DNA of 64,000 nucleotides, from positions 54,120-118,119 of the forward strand of contig MKWA01000014.1 of assembly GCA_001899285.1 (NCBI GenBank). Direction: 5' to 3'. Of this stretch, positions 11,580-19,975 are shown one piece after another. The position numbers and the translations under genes are program-made. The notes beneath the pieces were generated by a model, which saw nothing but the letters and a program-made list of their open reading frames with translations, ran no database searches and was not told where the DNA came from. The DNA is from Rhizobiales bacterium 64-17. GTDB lineage: Bacteria; Pseudomonadota; Alphaproteobacteria; Rhizobiales; Xanthobacteraceae. Numbering within the stretch: the first letter of the stretch is position 1; each line of letters starts with the position of its first letter.

Positions 11580-12149
11580 TCAGGCGGCCTTGTTGAAGGC
11601 CGAGTTGAGACCCGACTTGATCGGCTCCGCGGTTTCCTGCGCGAGCTTCTGAGCGAGCGCGGTCAGCTCCTTCACCTGCTCGGTCGAGGTCTCGAACTGC
11701 TGGCGCGCATGCGCCGTCGTCACCTCGACCGCTTCAGCGACCGACTTCACGGTCATCAGCTTGGCGAAATAATCGAACGCGCTGTTGGTGTTGGCGCGAG
11801 CCTGCTCGAGCACGGCGAGGCCGTAATCGGCCGTGCCTTTGCTGGCGTTGGCATAGGTGGTTTCCATCATGCCGGTGGTGTCCTCGGCGGCGGCGCGAAT
11901 CTTGTCGTAGCCGGTCTTCGCCTGGGTCAGCGTCTTTTCGGCGATCTCGCGCAACGCGGCCGGCACGTCCATGGCCGGGATGTCGAATTTGGGGATATCG
12001 AACTTCGGCAGTTCAAACTTCGGAATCTCGAACTTCGGCAGTTCGACGGTCGCTTCGACCTTCGGAGATTCGATCTTCACGGTGTCGGCTTTCGGGGCTT
12101 CGACGCCCGCCTTGCCGGCTTTCACTTTCGCGGTGACCACATCGGCCAT
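11580..12149 (-). CDS. Phasin family protein with a five-residue N-terminal repeat
   Basis: Phasins coat polyhydroxyalkanoate granules. The 189-residue protein starts at ATG 12149 (MADVVTAK), which has AAGGAG upstream; the frame runs on to 12278 but without family character. Residues 38-62 are five units of the form P-K-F-(E/D)-(I/L), the last degenerate (PAMDV). An amphipathic helical phasin domain (about 65-180) follows, containing YFAKLMTVKSVAEAVEV. It ends in its own terminator, and the second phasin gene lies upstream on the same strand. Confidence 0.93.
   Translation of the reverse strand: MADVVTAKVKAGKAGVEAPKADTVKIESPKVEATVELPKFEIPKFELPKFDIPKFDIPAMDVPAALREIAEKTLTQAKTGYDKIRAAAEDTTGMMETTYANASKGTADYGLAVLEQARANTNSAFDYFAKLMTVKSVAEAVEVTTAHARQQFETSTEQVKELTALAQKLAQETAEPIKSGLNSAFNKAA
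11964..12038 (-). repeat. Fivefold 15-bp tandem repeat inside the phasin gene
   Basis: Five in-frame 15-base units encode PKFEI, PKFEL, PKFDI, PKFDI and PAMDV. The units differ mostly at third positions and at E/D or I/L codons. Their number could vary between strains by slippage. Confidence 0.85.
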
Positions 12150-12352
12150 GGGACGGCTCCTTGTCAGGGCTTCCGGAAGGGACACCAGCCACCGACGCCC
12201 TACCGCCGATCCGGTGTCGTTCGACGCAGCCGCGCCGAACCATACCCCTCGTATAAGCCGTGAAATTGTGCATCGCAACAGAAATTATCGCGACGCACAA
12301 AAAAGCCTGATCCCGGCCATCACTGTGGCGGCCGGAACCGGTGCCCTACGCG

Positions 12353-12727
12353 CTAACGGGCGGGCGGCGTGGTCGCCTTCGCCGCCACCGCCGCCAGTTC
12401 CTTGGCCTGATCGGTGAGCGTCTGGACGTGGGATTTGACGTAATCCGCCTGGATCTGCATGGCGTCCTGCGGGTCGCGCGCCATCACCAGCCGCTGGCCG
12501 AAGGCGAAAGCCGCCGCCATGTTCTGCTCGGCATGGCGGATGGTGAGTTCGACCACCTGGCGGGCGCCGGTCCGCAGATTCGCCGCCTGGCCTTCGACAC
12601 CGCTCACACCCTGGGTCGCCGCGGATACGAAGGTGTCAAACGCCTTGCGGGCCTGCTCCATGCTCTTTTCAGCGAAGGCCTGCATGTCGGTCGGGATTTC
12701 AAATTTGGGGAAGTCGCTGCCAGCCAT
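12353..12727 (-). CDS. Second phasin family protein
   Basis: A 124-residue phasin. The N-terminus (MAGSDFPKFEIPTDM) carries one copy of the PKFEIP unit that is repeated in the neighbouring phasin. A helical phasin domain follows (AFAEKSMEQARKAFDTFVSA, then AFAFGQRLVMARDPQDAMQI). ATG 12727 was chosen because the upstream extension to 12817 is translated from a tandem DNA repeat and does not resemble the family. The two genes look like an old duplication, separated by 203 bases. Confidence 0.92.
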   Translation of the reverse strand: MAGSDFPKFEIPTDMQAFAEKSMEQARKAFDTFVSAATQGVSGVEGQAANLRTGARQVVELTIRHAEQNMAAAFAFGQRLVMARDPQDAMQIQADYVKSHVQTLTDQAKELAAVAAKATTPPAR

Positions 12728-12753
12728 GATGGGCCTCCGATGATCTGGATTTA

Positions 12754-12805
12754 GATTCCTGGCCACGATTCTTGGCCACGACTCTTGGCCGCGATTCTGG
12801 ACCCG
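12754..12805. repeat. Four 13-bp tandem repeats upstream of the second phasin gene
   Basis: Units of the form gattcttggccac lie at 12754-12766, 12767-12779, 12780-12792 and, degenerate, 12793-12805. They occupy 27-78 bases upstream of the phasin start, where a promoter or operator would be expected. Confidence 0.7.
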
Positions 12806-12996
12806 CTTCGGGGCCAAGCTGAGGCCAACATGCCGAGGCCAACATTAGGCGATGCGCGGGCCGGCGCAATGTCCCGGTGATTAAGGTTTATTGCGCCTTC
12901 CGGCTCCAGATACCGGCCGTTTCATGGACGCTGGCGCGGCCGCCCCTTATGTATGTGCCCTGCTCTGTCCTTTGTTGTGTAAGGCTTTTTCGCGAA

Positions 12997-15900
12997 ATGC
13001 CCGGACCCGGCTTCCAGCTGGACTGCCTGCTCGATCCGCGACTGTCGCCGCATGCGGCGTCGCCGCGGCCGATCTGGCTGTGGAGCGCAGATGCGCACCG
13101 CATTCTGTGGGCCAATCCGACCGGCGCGGCGATCTTCGGCGCGGCATCGCCGGCGGCCGCAGCGACCCTCGACTTTCCGGCGACGCATCCGGCGGCGGCG
13201 CAGGTGGTGCGGCTTGCGAGTTCACTCACCGACAACGGCGCGCCACGGCTCGAACGTCTGCATGACTTCGGCGCACGCGGTGGGACCGCCATGCTGACCT
13301 GCGCCTGTTCGCGCATTACGCTCGCCGGCGGCGAGAAGGCGGTGTTGATCGTCTCCACCGAACGCGCCGGCCCCGATCTCTCGCTTGCCGAACGCGCCGA
13401 GCGGCTGCTGGCGGAAAATGACGCGCCGGTCGCGGCCTTCGCCGCCGACGGCACGCTGCTGCACGCGGCGCAGCCGATCGCGCAAAGCCTCGGCGGCGTG
13501 AGCAGCCTCGACGCCATTGGCGCAGCCGCGCTCGCGGCGCAGGCGAGCCGCGAGGGCGCCGCCTCCGGTCCCACCAAGATCGGCGTCCTGTCGCTCGCGC
13601 GCATCGGCGAAGGCGCCTCGACCGTGCTGCTGGCGACGCTCGATCAACCAGCAGGCGCAACGACAAGCGACGTGGCCATCACGGACGCACAGATTGCCAC
13701 CGACACCTCGGCAGATATGTCGGCGGACAACGACGCCGCCGCATCGCCCCCAGCCACCGACAATGTCGCGACCGCACCCGCCGAAACGCCGACACCGGTC
13801 GAGCACGTCAGCACGCCGCGGCATCCGCTGCGGTTCGTCTGGGCGCTCGATGATCAGAACCGCTTCACGCTCGAGTCGCAGGAATTCATCGCGCTGATCG
13901 GCGCCTCGACGCCGCAACTGCTCGACCGTCCATGGAGCGAGATCGCCGCGACGCTCAAGCTCGATCCCGACGGCACGGTCACGCGCGCCTTTGCCTCGCA
14001 CGAAACCTTCAGCGGCATCATCGTGCCGTGGCCGGTGGACGGCAGCAGCGCAACCATGCCGATCGAACTGTCGGGCCTGCCGATGTTCGACCGCGAGCGC
14101 CGGTTCCGTGGCTATCGCGGCTTCGGCATCTGCCGCGACGTGGAGCGGCTCGACGCGCTCGCGACCGCGCGCGCGCTGCTCGATGCGCAACCGGCGTCGC
14201 CGTCGATCTTGCCGCCAGTCGTGCCGCCGGCCGAAACGCCGCAGAACGTGCTGCGCTTCCCCGCGCCGCCGAACACCTCTGCCGGGGAACAGCCCGCCGA
14301 CGTGTTCGCGCCGCCGGAAAAACCCGCCACGCCGGCCGCGGCACCGACCCTGAGCCCGGTCGAGAAACTCGCCTTCCGCGAACTCGCCCGCCGCCTCGGC
14401 GACGGCTTGAAGCAACCGGCGAAAGCCGAGAACGACAGCGCGCCGCCACCCGCTGCGGCAGTCGCCGCGCAAACGGCAGCACAAGCCACCGCTCAGGTTG
14501 CCGCGCCCATCGCGCCGCCGGCGGAACGCGCCGCGCCGCGCTCACGCTCGGAAGCGCCGATCCTCGACCGTCTGCCGTTCGGCATCCTGGTCTACCGGCT
14601 CAACGAACTGCTTTACGCCAACAAGGCGTTCCTCGACTGGACCGGCTATGCCGGACTCCACGAGCTGGTACAGGCCGGCGGCCTCGATACGCTGTTCATC
14701 GACACCAGCGATGCGACGCCGGCGCAGAACGGCACGCCGCTGACCATCAGCACCCAGGACGGCGACCACAAGCCGGTCGACGGCCGGCTGTTCTCGACCA
14801 CCTGGAACGACGAAAGCGCGCTGGTGCTGATGCTCAACACCGGTCTGCCGGCGCAGGCGCCCGCCGCGCCCGATCCGCGTCAGGATCAACGTCTCGCGGA
14901 GACGGAGCAGGCACTGGTGCGCGCGCAGACCGGCGTGCGCGATCTCGAGGCGATCCTCGACACCGCGACCGATGGCGTCGTGCTGATCGACCGCGACGGC
15001 CGCGTGCTGTCGGCCAACCGCAGCGCCGAGGCGCTGTTCGGCTACGACAACGCCGACATGCAGGCGTTCCTGTTCGGCGATCTGTTCGCGCCGGAAAGCC
15101 GGCGCGCCGCGCTCGACTATCTCGACCGGCTGTCGCACGCCGGCGCCACCGTATTGATCAACGAAGGCCGCGAAGTGATCGGCCGCGTCCGCCAGGGCGG
15201 TCTCATTCCGCTGTTCATGACGCTCGGCCGCGTCGGCGACAACGGCGACAAATTCTGCGCCGTGTTCCGCGACGTCACGGTCTGGAAGAAGACCGAAGAA
15301 GACCTGATGACGGCGAAGCGCCTCGCCGAGAAGACCTCGGCGGCGAAATCGGAATTCCTCGCCAAGGTGAGCCACGACATCCGCTCGCCGCTCAACACCA
15401 TCATCGGCTTCTCCGAGGTGATGATCGACGAGCGGTTCGGCGCCATCGGCAACGAACGCTATCGCGACTATCTCAAGGACATCCACGCCGCCGGCGAACA
15501 TCTAATCACGCTGCTCAACGACCTGCTCGATCTGTCGAAGATCGAGACCGGCAAGCTCGATCTTTCCTTCGCCAGCCTCGGCCTCAACGATCTCGTGCAG
15601 CAATGCGTGGCGATGCTGCAGGCGCAGGCCAATCGTGGCCGCGTCATCATCCGCACCGCGCTCGCCGACACGTTGCCGCAGGTGGTGGCCGATGCGCGGT
15701 CGGTGCGGCAGATCATCCTCAACCTGCTGTCCAACTCGCTGAAGCTGACCGGCGCCGGCGGCCAGGTGATCGTCTCGACCGCGCTGACCGATCGCGGCGA
15801 CGTGGCGCTGCGGGTCCGCGACACCGGCAGCGGCATGAGCGAGGCGGAACTGGCGCAGGCGCTCGAACCGTTCCGCGAACTCGCCACCACGCCGCGCTGG

Positions 15901-16044
15901 GGCGCGAGCGGCACCGGGCTCGGCCTGCCGATCACCAAGGCGCTGGCGGAAGCGAACCACGCCGAATTCCACATCTCCAGCAGCAACGGCAGCGGCACGC
16001 TCGCCGAAGTGGTATTCCCGGCACCGCGCCTGCTCGCCGAATAA
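12997..16044 (+). CDS. Multi-PAS sensor histidine kinase
   Basis: A large soluble histidine kinase of 1015 residues with no evident membrane segment. I read four PAS-like regions: about 27-110, 277-385, 525-620 and 651-770. These are followed by a HisKA dimerisation domain with phospho-acceptor His793 (KVSHDIRSPLNTIIGFSE) and a HATPase domain (NLLSNSLKLTGAGG, then GTGLGLPITKALAEANHAE). Long Ala/Pro linkers separate the PAS domains. The layout resembles the PleC/DivJ/PdhS group of alphaproteobacterial cell-cycle kinases, but orthology is not proven. ATG 12997 (MPGPGFQ) is preferred over an upstream GTG at 12877. No response regulator adjoins it. Confidence 0.9.
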   Translation: MPGPGFQLDCLLDPRLSPHAASPRPIWLWSADAHRILWANPTGAAIFGAASPAAAATLDFPATHPAAAQVVRLASSLTDNGAPRLERLHDFGARGGTAMLTCACSRITLAGGEKAVLIVSTERAGPDLSLAERAERLLAENDAPVAAFAADGTLLHAAQPIAQSLGGVSSLDAIGAAALAAQASREGAASGPTKIGVLSLARIGEGASTVLLATLDQPAGATTSDVAITDAQIATDTSADMSADNDAAASPPATDNVATAPAETPTPVEHVSTPRHPLRFVWALDDQNRFTLESQEFIALIGASTPQLLDRPWSEIAATLKLDPDGTVTRAFASHETFSGIIVPWPVDGSSATMPIELSGLPMFDRERRFRGYRGFGICRDVERLDALATARALLDAQPASPSILPPVVPPAETPQNVLRFPAPPNTSAGEQPADVFAPPEKPATPAAAPTLSPVEKLAFRELARRLGDGLKQPAKAENDSAPPPAAAVAAQTAAQATAQVAAPIAPPAERAAPRSRSEAPILDRLPFGILVYRLNELLYANKAFLDWTGYAGLHELVQAGGLDTLFIDTSDATPAQNGTPLTISTQDGDHKPVDGRLFSTTWNDESALVLMLNTGLPAQAPAAPDPRQDQRLAETEQALVRAQTGVRDLEAILDTATDGVVLIDRDGRVLSANRSAEALFGYDNADMQAFLFGDLFAPESRRAALDYLDRLSHAGATVLINEGREVIGRVRQGGLIPLFMTLGRVGDNGDKFCAVFRDVTVWKKTEEDLMTAKRLAEKTSAAKSEFLAKVSHDIRSPLNTIIGFSEVMIDERFGAIGNERYRDYLKDIHAAGEHLITLLNDLLDLSKIETGKLDLSFASLGLNDLVQQCVAMLQAQANRGRVIIRTALADTLPQVVADARSVRQIILNLLSNSLKLTGAGGQVIVSTALTDRGDVALRVRDTGSGMSEAELAQALEPFRELATTPRWGASGTGLGLPITKALAEANHAEFHISSSNGSGTLAEVVFPAPRLLAE

Positions 16045-16118
16045 ACCCCCGCCTCCCTTTACCGCGTCCCCACGAACGGTCATCCTGATCGCGCGGCCTG
16101 ACGTGACTCGGAGGCGGC

Positions 16119-16889
16119 ATGACCCGGCTATTCCCTGATCGTCTGTTGGCGCGAACCGGACTTGCCGTGTTCACGGCGTTTGCCCTGATCGTCGCCGCCG
16201 TCATGCCCGCGCGCACGGCCGAGCGCGTCGATCTGCTGCTGGTGCTCGCCTCCGACGTGTCGCGCAGCGTCGATTACGCCAAATTCCAGTTGCAACGCGA
16301 AGGCTACGCCGCCGCCGTCACCGACGACCGGGTGCTGAACGCGATCCGCTCCGGCCCGTTGCAGCGCATCGCCGTCGCTTTCGTCGAATGGTCCGGCGCC
16401 GCCGCGCAGAAAGTGGTGATCGACTGGACGCTGATCGACGGAAAAACATCGGCGCAGAAATTCGCTGATCAACTGATCGAACTGCCGCGGGCGTTTGCCG
16501 ACCGCACCGCCATCGGCGCCGGCATCGACTTCGCGCTGGCGCAATTCGACCGCGCGCCGTTCGAGAGCAGCCGGCGCACCATCGACGTGTCCGGCGACGG
16601 CACCAGCAATTCCGGCACGCCGGTCGATGAGGCACGCGACCGCGCGCTCGCCAGGGGCGTGACGATCAACGGCCTCGTCATTCTCAGCGACCGCCCGCTC
16701 GCATGGAATCCGGAGCACACCAATCCGCCCGGCGGCCTCGACAAATACTACCGCGACCATGTGACCGGCGGCTCCGGCGCGTTCGTGATGGTGGCGGAGA
16801 ATTTCGGCTCGTTCCGGCAGGCGATCATCGGCAAGCTGATCGCCGAGATCGCCATGCTCGACACCGCTCCAATCACCACGAAGGACTGA
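16119..16889 (+). CDS. DUF1194 von Willebrand A-like secreted protein
   Basis: A 256-residue protein with an N-terminal hydrophobic signal segment (about 10-33). A single VWA-type domain follows, with a metal-binding MIDAS motif at Asp46-x-Ser48-x-Ser50 (ASDVSRSVDYAKF) and a second acidic site in TIDVSGDGTSNSGTPVDEAR. Such domains bind protein partners through a divalent metal; the family's role is unknown. GAGGCGG precedes ATG 16119. It stands 74 bases after the histidine kinase gene on the same strand and may share its transcript. Confidence 0.9.
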   Translation: MTRLFPDRLLARTGLAVFTAFALIVAAVMPARTAERVDLLLVLASDVSRSVDYAKFQLQREGYAAAVTDDRVLNAIRSGPLQRIAVAFVEWSGAAAQKVVIDWTLIDGKTSAQKFADQLIELPRAFADRTAIGAGIDFALAQFDRAPFESSRRTIDVSGDGTSNSGTPVDEARDRALARGVTINGLVILSDRPLAWNPEHTNPPGGLDKYYRDHVTGGSGAFVMVAENFGSFRQAIIGKLIAEIAMLDTAPITTKD

Positions 16890-17090
16890 CGGCGCTTCCC
16901 GCCCACTGAGGCGCTTTGCCGCAACGTTGCCGCGCAATCTGGGATCGCCGCGATCCGCTTGCCGCCGCTGGCGAAACCGCCACGTTTCGAGCGATTCCAA
17001 ACTGGCCGGTCGCGGCAAACGCCGTTAAGCCATTGAAATCAGCAAAGAAGTCGTGGAACGAAAGGGCATGTCCGCGCACCCCGTCACAGG

Positions 17091-18119
17091 ATGACCGTCA
17101 TGCTCGCCTCGTTTTCCCGCCCGCTTCTCGCCGCCGTGCTGATCGCGCTGCCCGCTGCCGCACACGCTGCCGGCGAGGTGAATGTCTACACCTATCGCGA
17201 AACCAAGCTGATCAAGCCGCTGTTCGACGCCTTCACCAAGGACACCGGCATCAACGTCAACGTCATCTCCGCAAGCTCCGGCCTCGAGCAACGCATCAAG
17301 GCCGAGGGCGCGAACAGCCCGGCCGACGTGCTGCTCACCGTCGATATCGGCCGACTCGAAGATGCGGTGAAGGCCGGCATCACCCAGCCGATCACCTCGC
17401 CCGCGCTCGACAAAGTCGTGCCGGCGCAATACCGCGATCCGGAAGGCCACTGGTACGGCATCTCGATGCGCGCGCGCGTGTTCTACGTGTCGAAGGAGCG
17501 CGTGAAGGACGAGGCGCTGACCTATGACGAACTCGCCGATCCGAAGTGGAAGGGGAAAATCTGCCTCCGCTCCGGCCAGCACATCTACAACAACGCGCTG
17601 ATCGCCGCTTACATCGCCCACTACGGCGAAGCGAAAGCGGAAGAATGGCTGCGCGGCGTGAAGGCCAATCTGGCGCAGAAGCCGTCCGGCGGCGACCGTG
17701 AGCAGGCGCGCGACGTCGCGGCCGGCAAGTGCGACATCGGCATCGGCAACACCTATTACTGGGCGCTGATGAACGACAAGGATCCGTCGAAGAAGGCATG
17801 GGCCGACGCAACACGCGTCGTGCTGCCGACGTTCAAGGACAATGGCGGCACGCATGTGAACCTGTCCGGCGTCGTTCTGATCAAGGCCGCGCCGAACAAG
17901 GCCAACGGCCAGAAGCTGATCGAATGGCTCGCGGGCGAGACCGCGCAGCACATCTACGCCGACAGCAACTACGAATATCCGATGAACCCGCAGGTGGCGG
18001 TCAATCCGACCATCAAGGGCTACGGAACGTTGAAGCCGGACCCGACGCCGATGGCGAAGATCGCCGACTCCAAGAAGGCCGCCGCAAATCTGGTCGACAA
18101 GGTCGGCTTCGACAATTGA
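17091..18119 (+). CDS. Iron(III) ABC transporter substrate-binding protein
   Basis: A periplasmic binding protein of the FbpA/FutA/IdiA type, 342 residues. A signal peptide ends around AAAHAAGEVNVYTY. The adjacent Tyr222-Tyr223 pair (GIGNTYYWALM) is the classic Fe(III)-coordinating pair of this family. Further family signs are SSGLEQRIKAEG and ADVLLTVDIGRLEDA. It overlaps the next gene by four bases (TTGA), consistent with translational coupling to the permease. No ATPase gene follows, so the ATP-binding partner must be elsewhere. Confidence 0.94.
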   Translation: MTVMLASFSRPLLAAVLIALPAAAHAAGEVNVYTYRETKLIKPLFDAFTKDTGINVNVISASSGLEQRIKAEGANSPADVLLTVDIGRLEDAVKAGITQPITSPALDKVVPAQYRDPEGHWYGISMRARVFYVSKERVKDEALTYDELADPKWKGKICLRSGQHIYNNALIAAYIAHYGEAKAEEWLRGVKANLAQKPSGGDREQARDVAAGKCDIGIGNTYYWALMNDKDPSKKAWADATRVVLPTFKDNGGTHVNLSGVVLIKAAPNKANGQKLIEWLAGETAQHIYADSNYEYPMNPQVAVNPTIKGYGTLKPDPTPMAKIADSKKAAANLVDKVGFDN

Positions 18120-19834
18120 GCACGACGACGCCGGCACAGTTCAACGGCCCCGCACCGCGCGGGGCCGTTCGGTTTTGGCGCGGTGGCACCGGCGCCCCGG
18201 CGGCCGTGTTCGCGCTCGCGGCCGCGGCGCTGACAGCCGCGCCGCTGATCAGTCTCGCCCTGCTCGCGATCCGCGGCGACACCGAACTGTGGCCGCATCT
18301 CGCCGCCTATGTGATCCCGCAGGCGATCGGACAGACCGCGATGCTGGTCGCCGGCGTGTCTGTCGTCGCCGGCACGATCGGCGCGGCGACGGCATGGCTC
18401 GTCACCACGTTCGAGTTTCCCGGCCGCCGCGCGCTGACCTGGCTGCTGCCGTTGCCGCTGGCGATCCCGACTTATCTCGCTGCCTACATCTACGTCGATC
18501 TGTTCGAGGTGAGCGGCCCGCTGCAAGGCGCGCTGCGCGCAATCGGCGGCTATGCGCGGCCGCAGGATTACTGGTTTCCGTCGATCCGCTCGCTCGGCGG
18601 CGCGATCTTCGTGTTCGGCATCGTGCTCTATCCTTACGTCTACTTCGCCGCGCGGGCGATGCTGCAAACGCAGCCCGCATCGTTCGCCGAAGCGGCGCGC
18701 ATGCTCGGCGCGCGGCCGCTCGCGCTGTTGCGTCACATCACCCTGCCGCTGGCGCGGCCGGCGCTCGCCGTCGGTCTCGCGCTGGTCGCGCTGGAAACCC
18801 TGAACGACATCGGCGCCAGCGAATATCTCGGCGTGCAGACGCTGACGCTGTCGGTGTTCACCACCTGGCTCAACCGGTCGAGCCTGCCCGGCGCGGCGCA
18901 GATCGCGCTGGTGATGCTGATCGTCATCGTTGCGCTGCTCGCGCTGGAACGCTACGGCCGCCGCCGCCGCGCTTATGCCGCCACCAGCGCCGACCTGCCA
19001 CCGGAGCGGCCACAACTCGCCGGCGGCCGCGCTATTGTCGCGCTCGCGCTCTGCCTCGTCCCGGTGACGCTCGGCTTCCTGCTGCCGGGCTTCTATCTGT
19101 TGCGCGAAACCGTGACGCGCGGCCTTGTCAGCGGCTTCGATCCGGACCTCACACGGCACGCGCTGACCACCGTGGCGCTGGCGCTCGCCGCCACGCTGAC
19201 GGTGCTGACGCTGGCCGCCGGCGCGGTGCTGATGACGCGCGCGACGCCGCACCCGCTGCTGCGCGCGGCGGTGGCGCTCGGCGCGCTTGGCTATGCCATC
19301 CCCGGCACCGTGCTGGCGCTCGGCCTGCTCCCGCCGGTCGGCGGGCTGGACGCGGCCTTCGCGACAATCCGCCACGCTTTCGGCGCAACGGGTGGCAGCC
19401 AGATCCTGATCGGCTCCGGCGCGGCGCTGGTGCTGGCCTATGCCGCCCGGTTCCTGGCGATCGGCACCGGCTTCGTCCAGGCCGGCCTGAGCCGGGTGTC
19501 GCCCGATGGCGACGACGCGGCACGGCTCCTCGGCGCACGACCGTGGACGCTCGCCCGCACGGTGCATCTGCCGCTGATCCGCCCGGCGCTCGCCGGTGCC
19601 GGCCTGCTGATCTTCGTGGATTGTCTCAAGGAGTTGCCGGCCTCGCTGATGCTGCGGCCGCTGAACGTCGAAACCCTGTCCACCTATATTTACCAGTTCG
19701 CGGCCCGCGGCAGCTTCGAGGAAGGCGCGCTGGCCGCCCTGCTGATCGTCGCTGCCGGGATCGTCCCGGTGATCCAGATCGTGCGCCACACCGACGTTGC
19801 CACCGGCTTATCCGCCCCTCCCAACGCCCTGTAA
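18116..19834 (+). CDS. Iron ABC transporter permease (fused two-domain)
   Basis: A 572-residue inner-membrane permease of the FbpB/SfuB type, with two fused BPD transport domains. The two ATPase-contact EAA loops are EAARMLGARPLALLRHITLP and DDAARLLGARPWTLARTVHL. I chose the TTG at 18116, which overlaps the TGA of the binding-protein gene; no ATG fits, and a GTG near 18204 would cut into the first hydrophobic segment. Open frame upstream of 18116 is a shadow of the binding protein. Substrate is taken from the neighbour. Confidence 0.92.
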   Translation: MSTTTPAQFNGPAPRGAVRFWRGGTGAPAAVFALAAAALTAAPLISLALLAIRGDTELWPHLAAYVIPQAIGQTAMLVAGVSVVAGTIGAATAWLVTTFEFPGRRALTWLLPLPLAIPTYLAAYIYVDLFEVSGPLQGALRAIGGYARPQDYWFPSIRSLGGAIFVFGIVLYPYVYFAARAMLQTQPASFAEAARMLGARPLALLRHITLPLARPALAVGLALVALETLNDIGASEYLGVQTLTLSVFTTWLNRSSLPGAAQIALVMLIVIVALLALERYGRRRRAYAATSADLPPERPQLAGGRAIVALALCLVPVTLGFLLPGFYLLRETVTRGLVSGFDPDLTRHALTTVALALAATLTVLTLAAGAVLMTRATPHPLLRAAVALGALGYAIPGTVLALGLLPPVGGLDAAFATIRHAFGATGGSQILIGSGAALVLAYAARFLAIGTGFVQAGLSRVSPDGDDAARLLGARPWTLARTVHLPLIRPALAGAGLLIFVDCLKELPASLMLRPLNVETLSTYIYQFAARGSFEEGALAALLIVAAGIVPVIQIVRHTDVATGLSAPPNAL

Positions 19835-19975
19835 ATTCTGCGTATAACGCGGCCATGAAAGCGTCACAGACGCGCGCCACAGGTTTCCGCGCGCGGGACT
19901 GCCGGGATATAGTCGCGGCCTTCCCGCCCGAACCCATCGGATCACCAGCTTCGGACTGCCTATCTTCGGAGTGCC

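Noticed and set aside
17729..18115. Upstream extension of the iron permease open frame
   Set aside because: It lies wholly inside the binding-protein gene in another frame, and the translation is Arg/Gln-rich. The coupled TTG at 18116 explains the real start.
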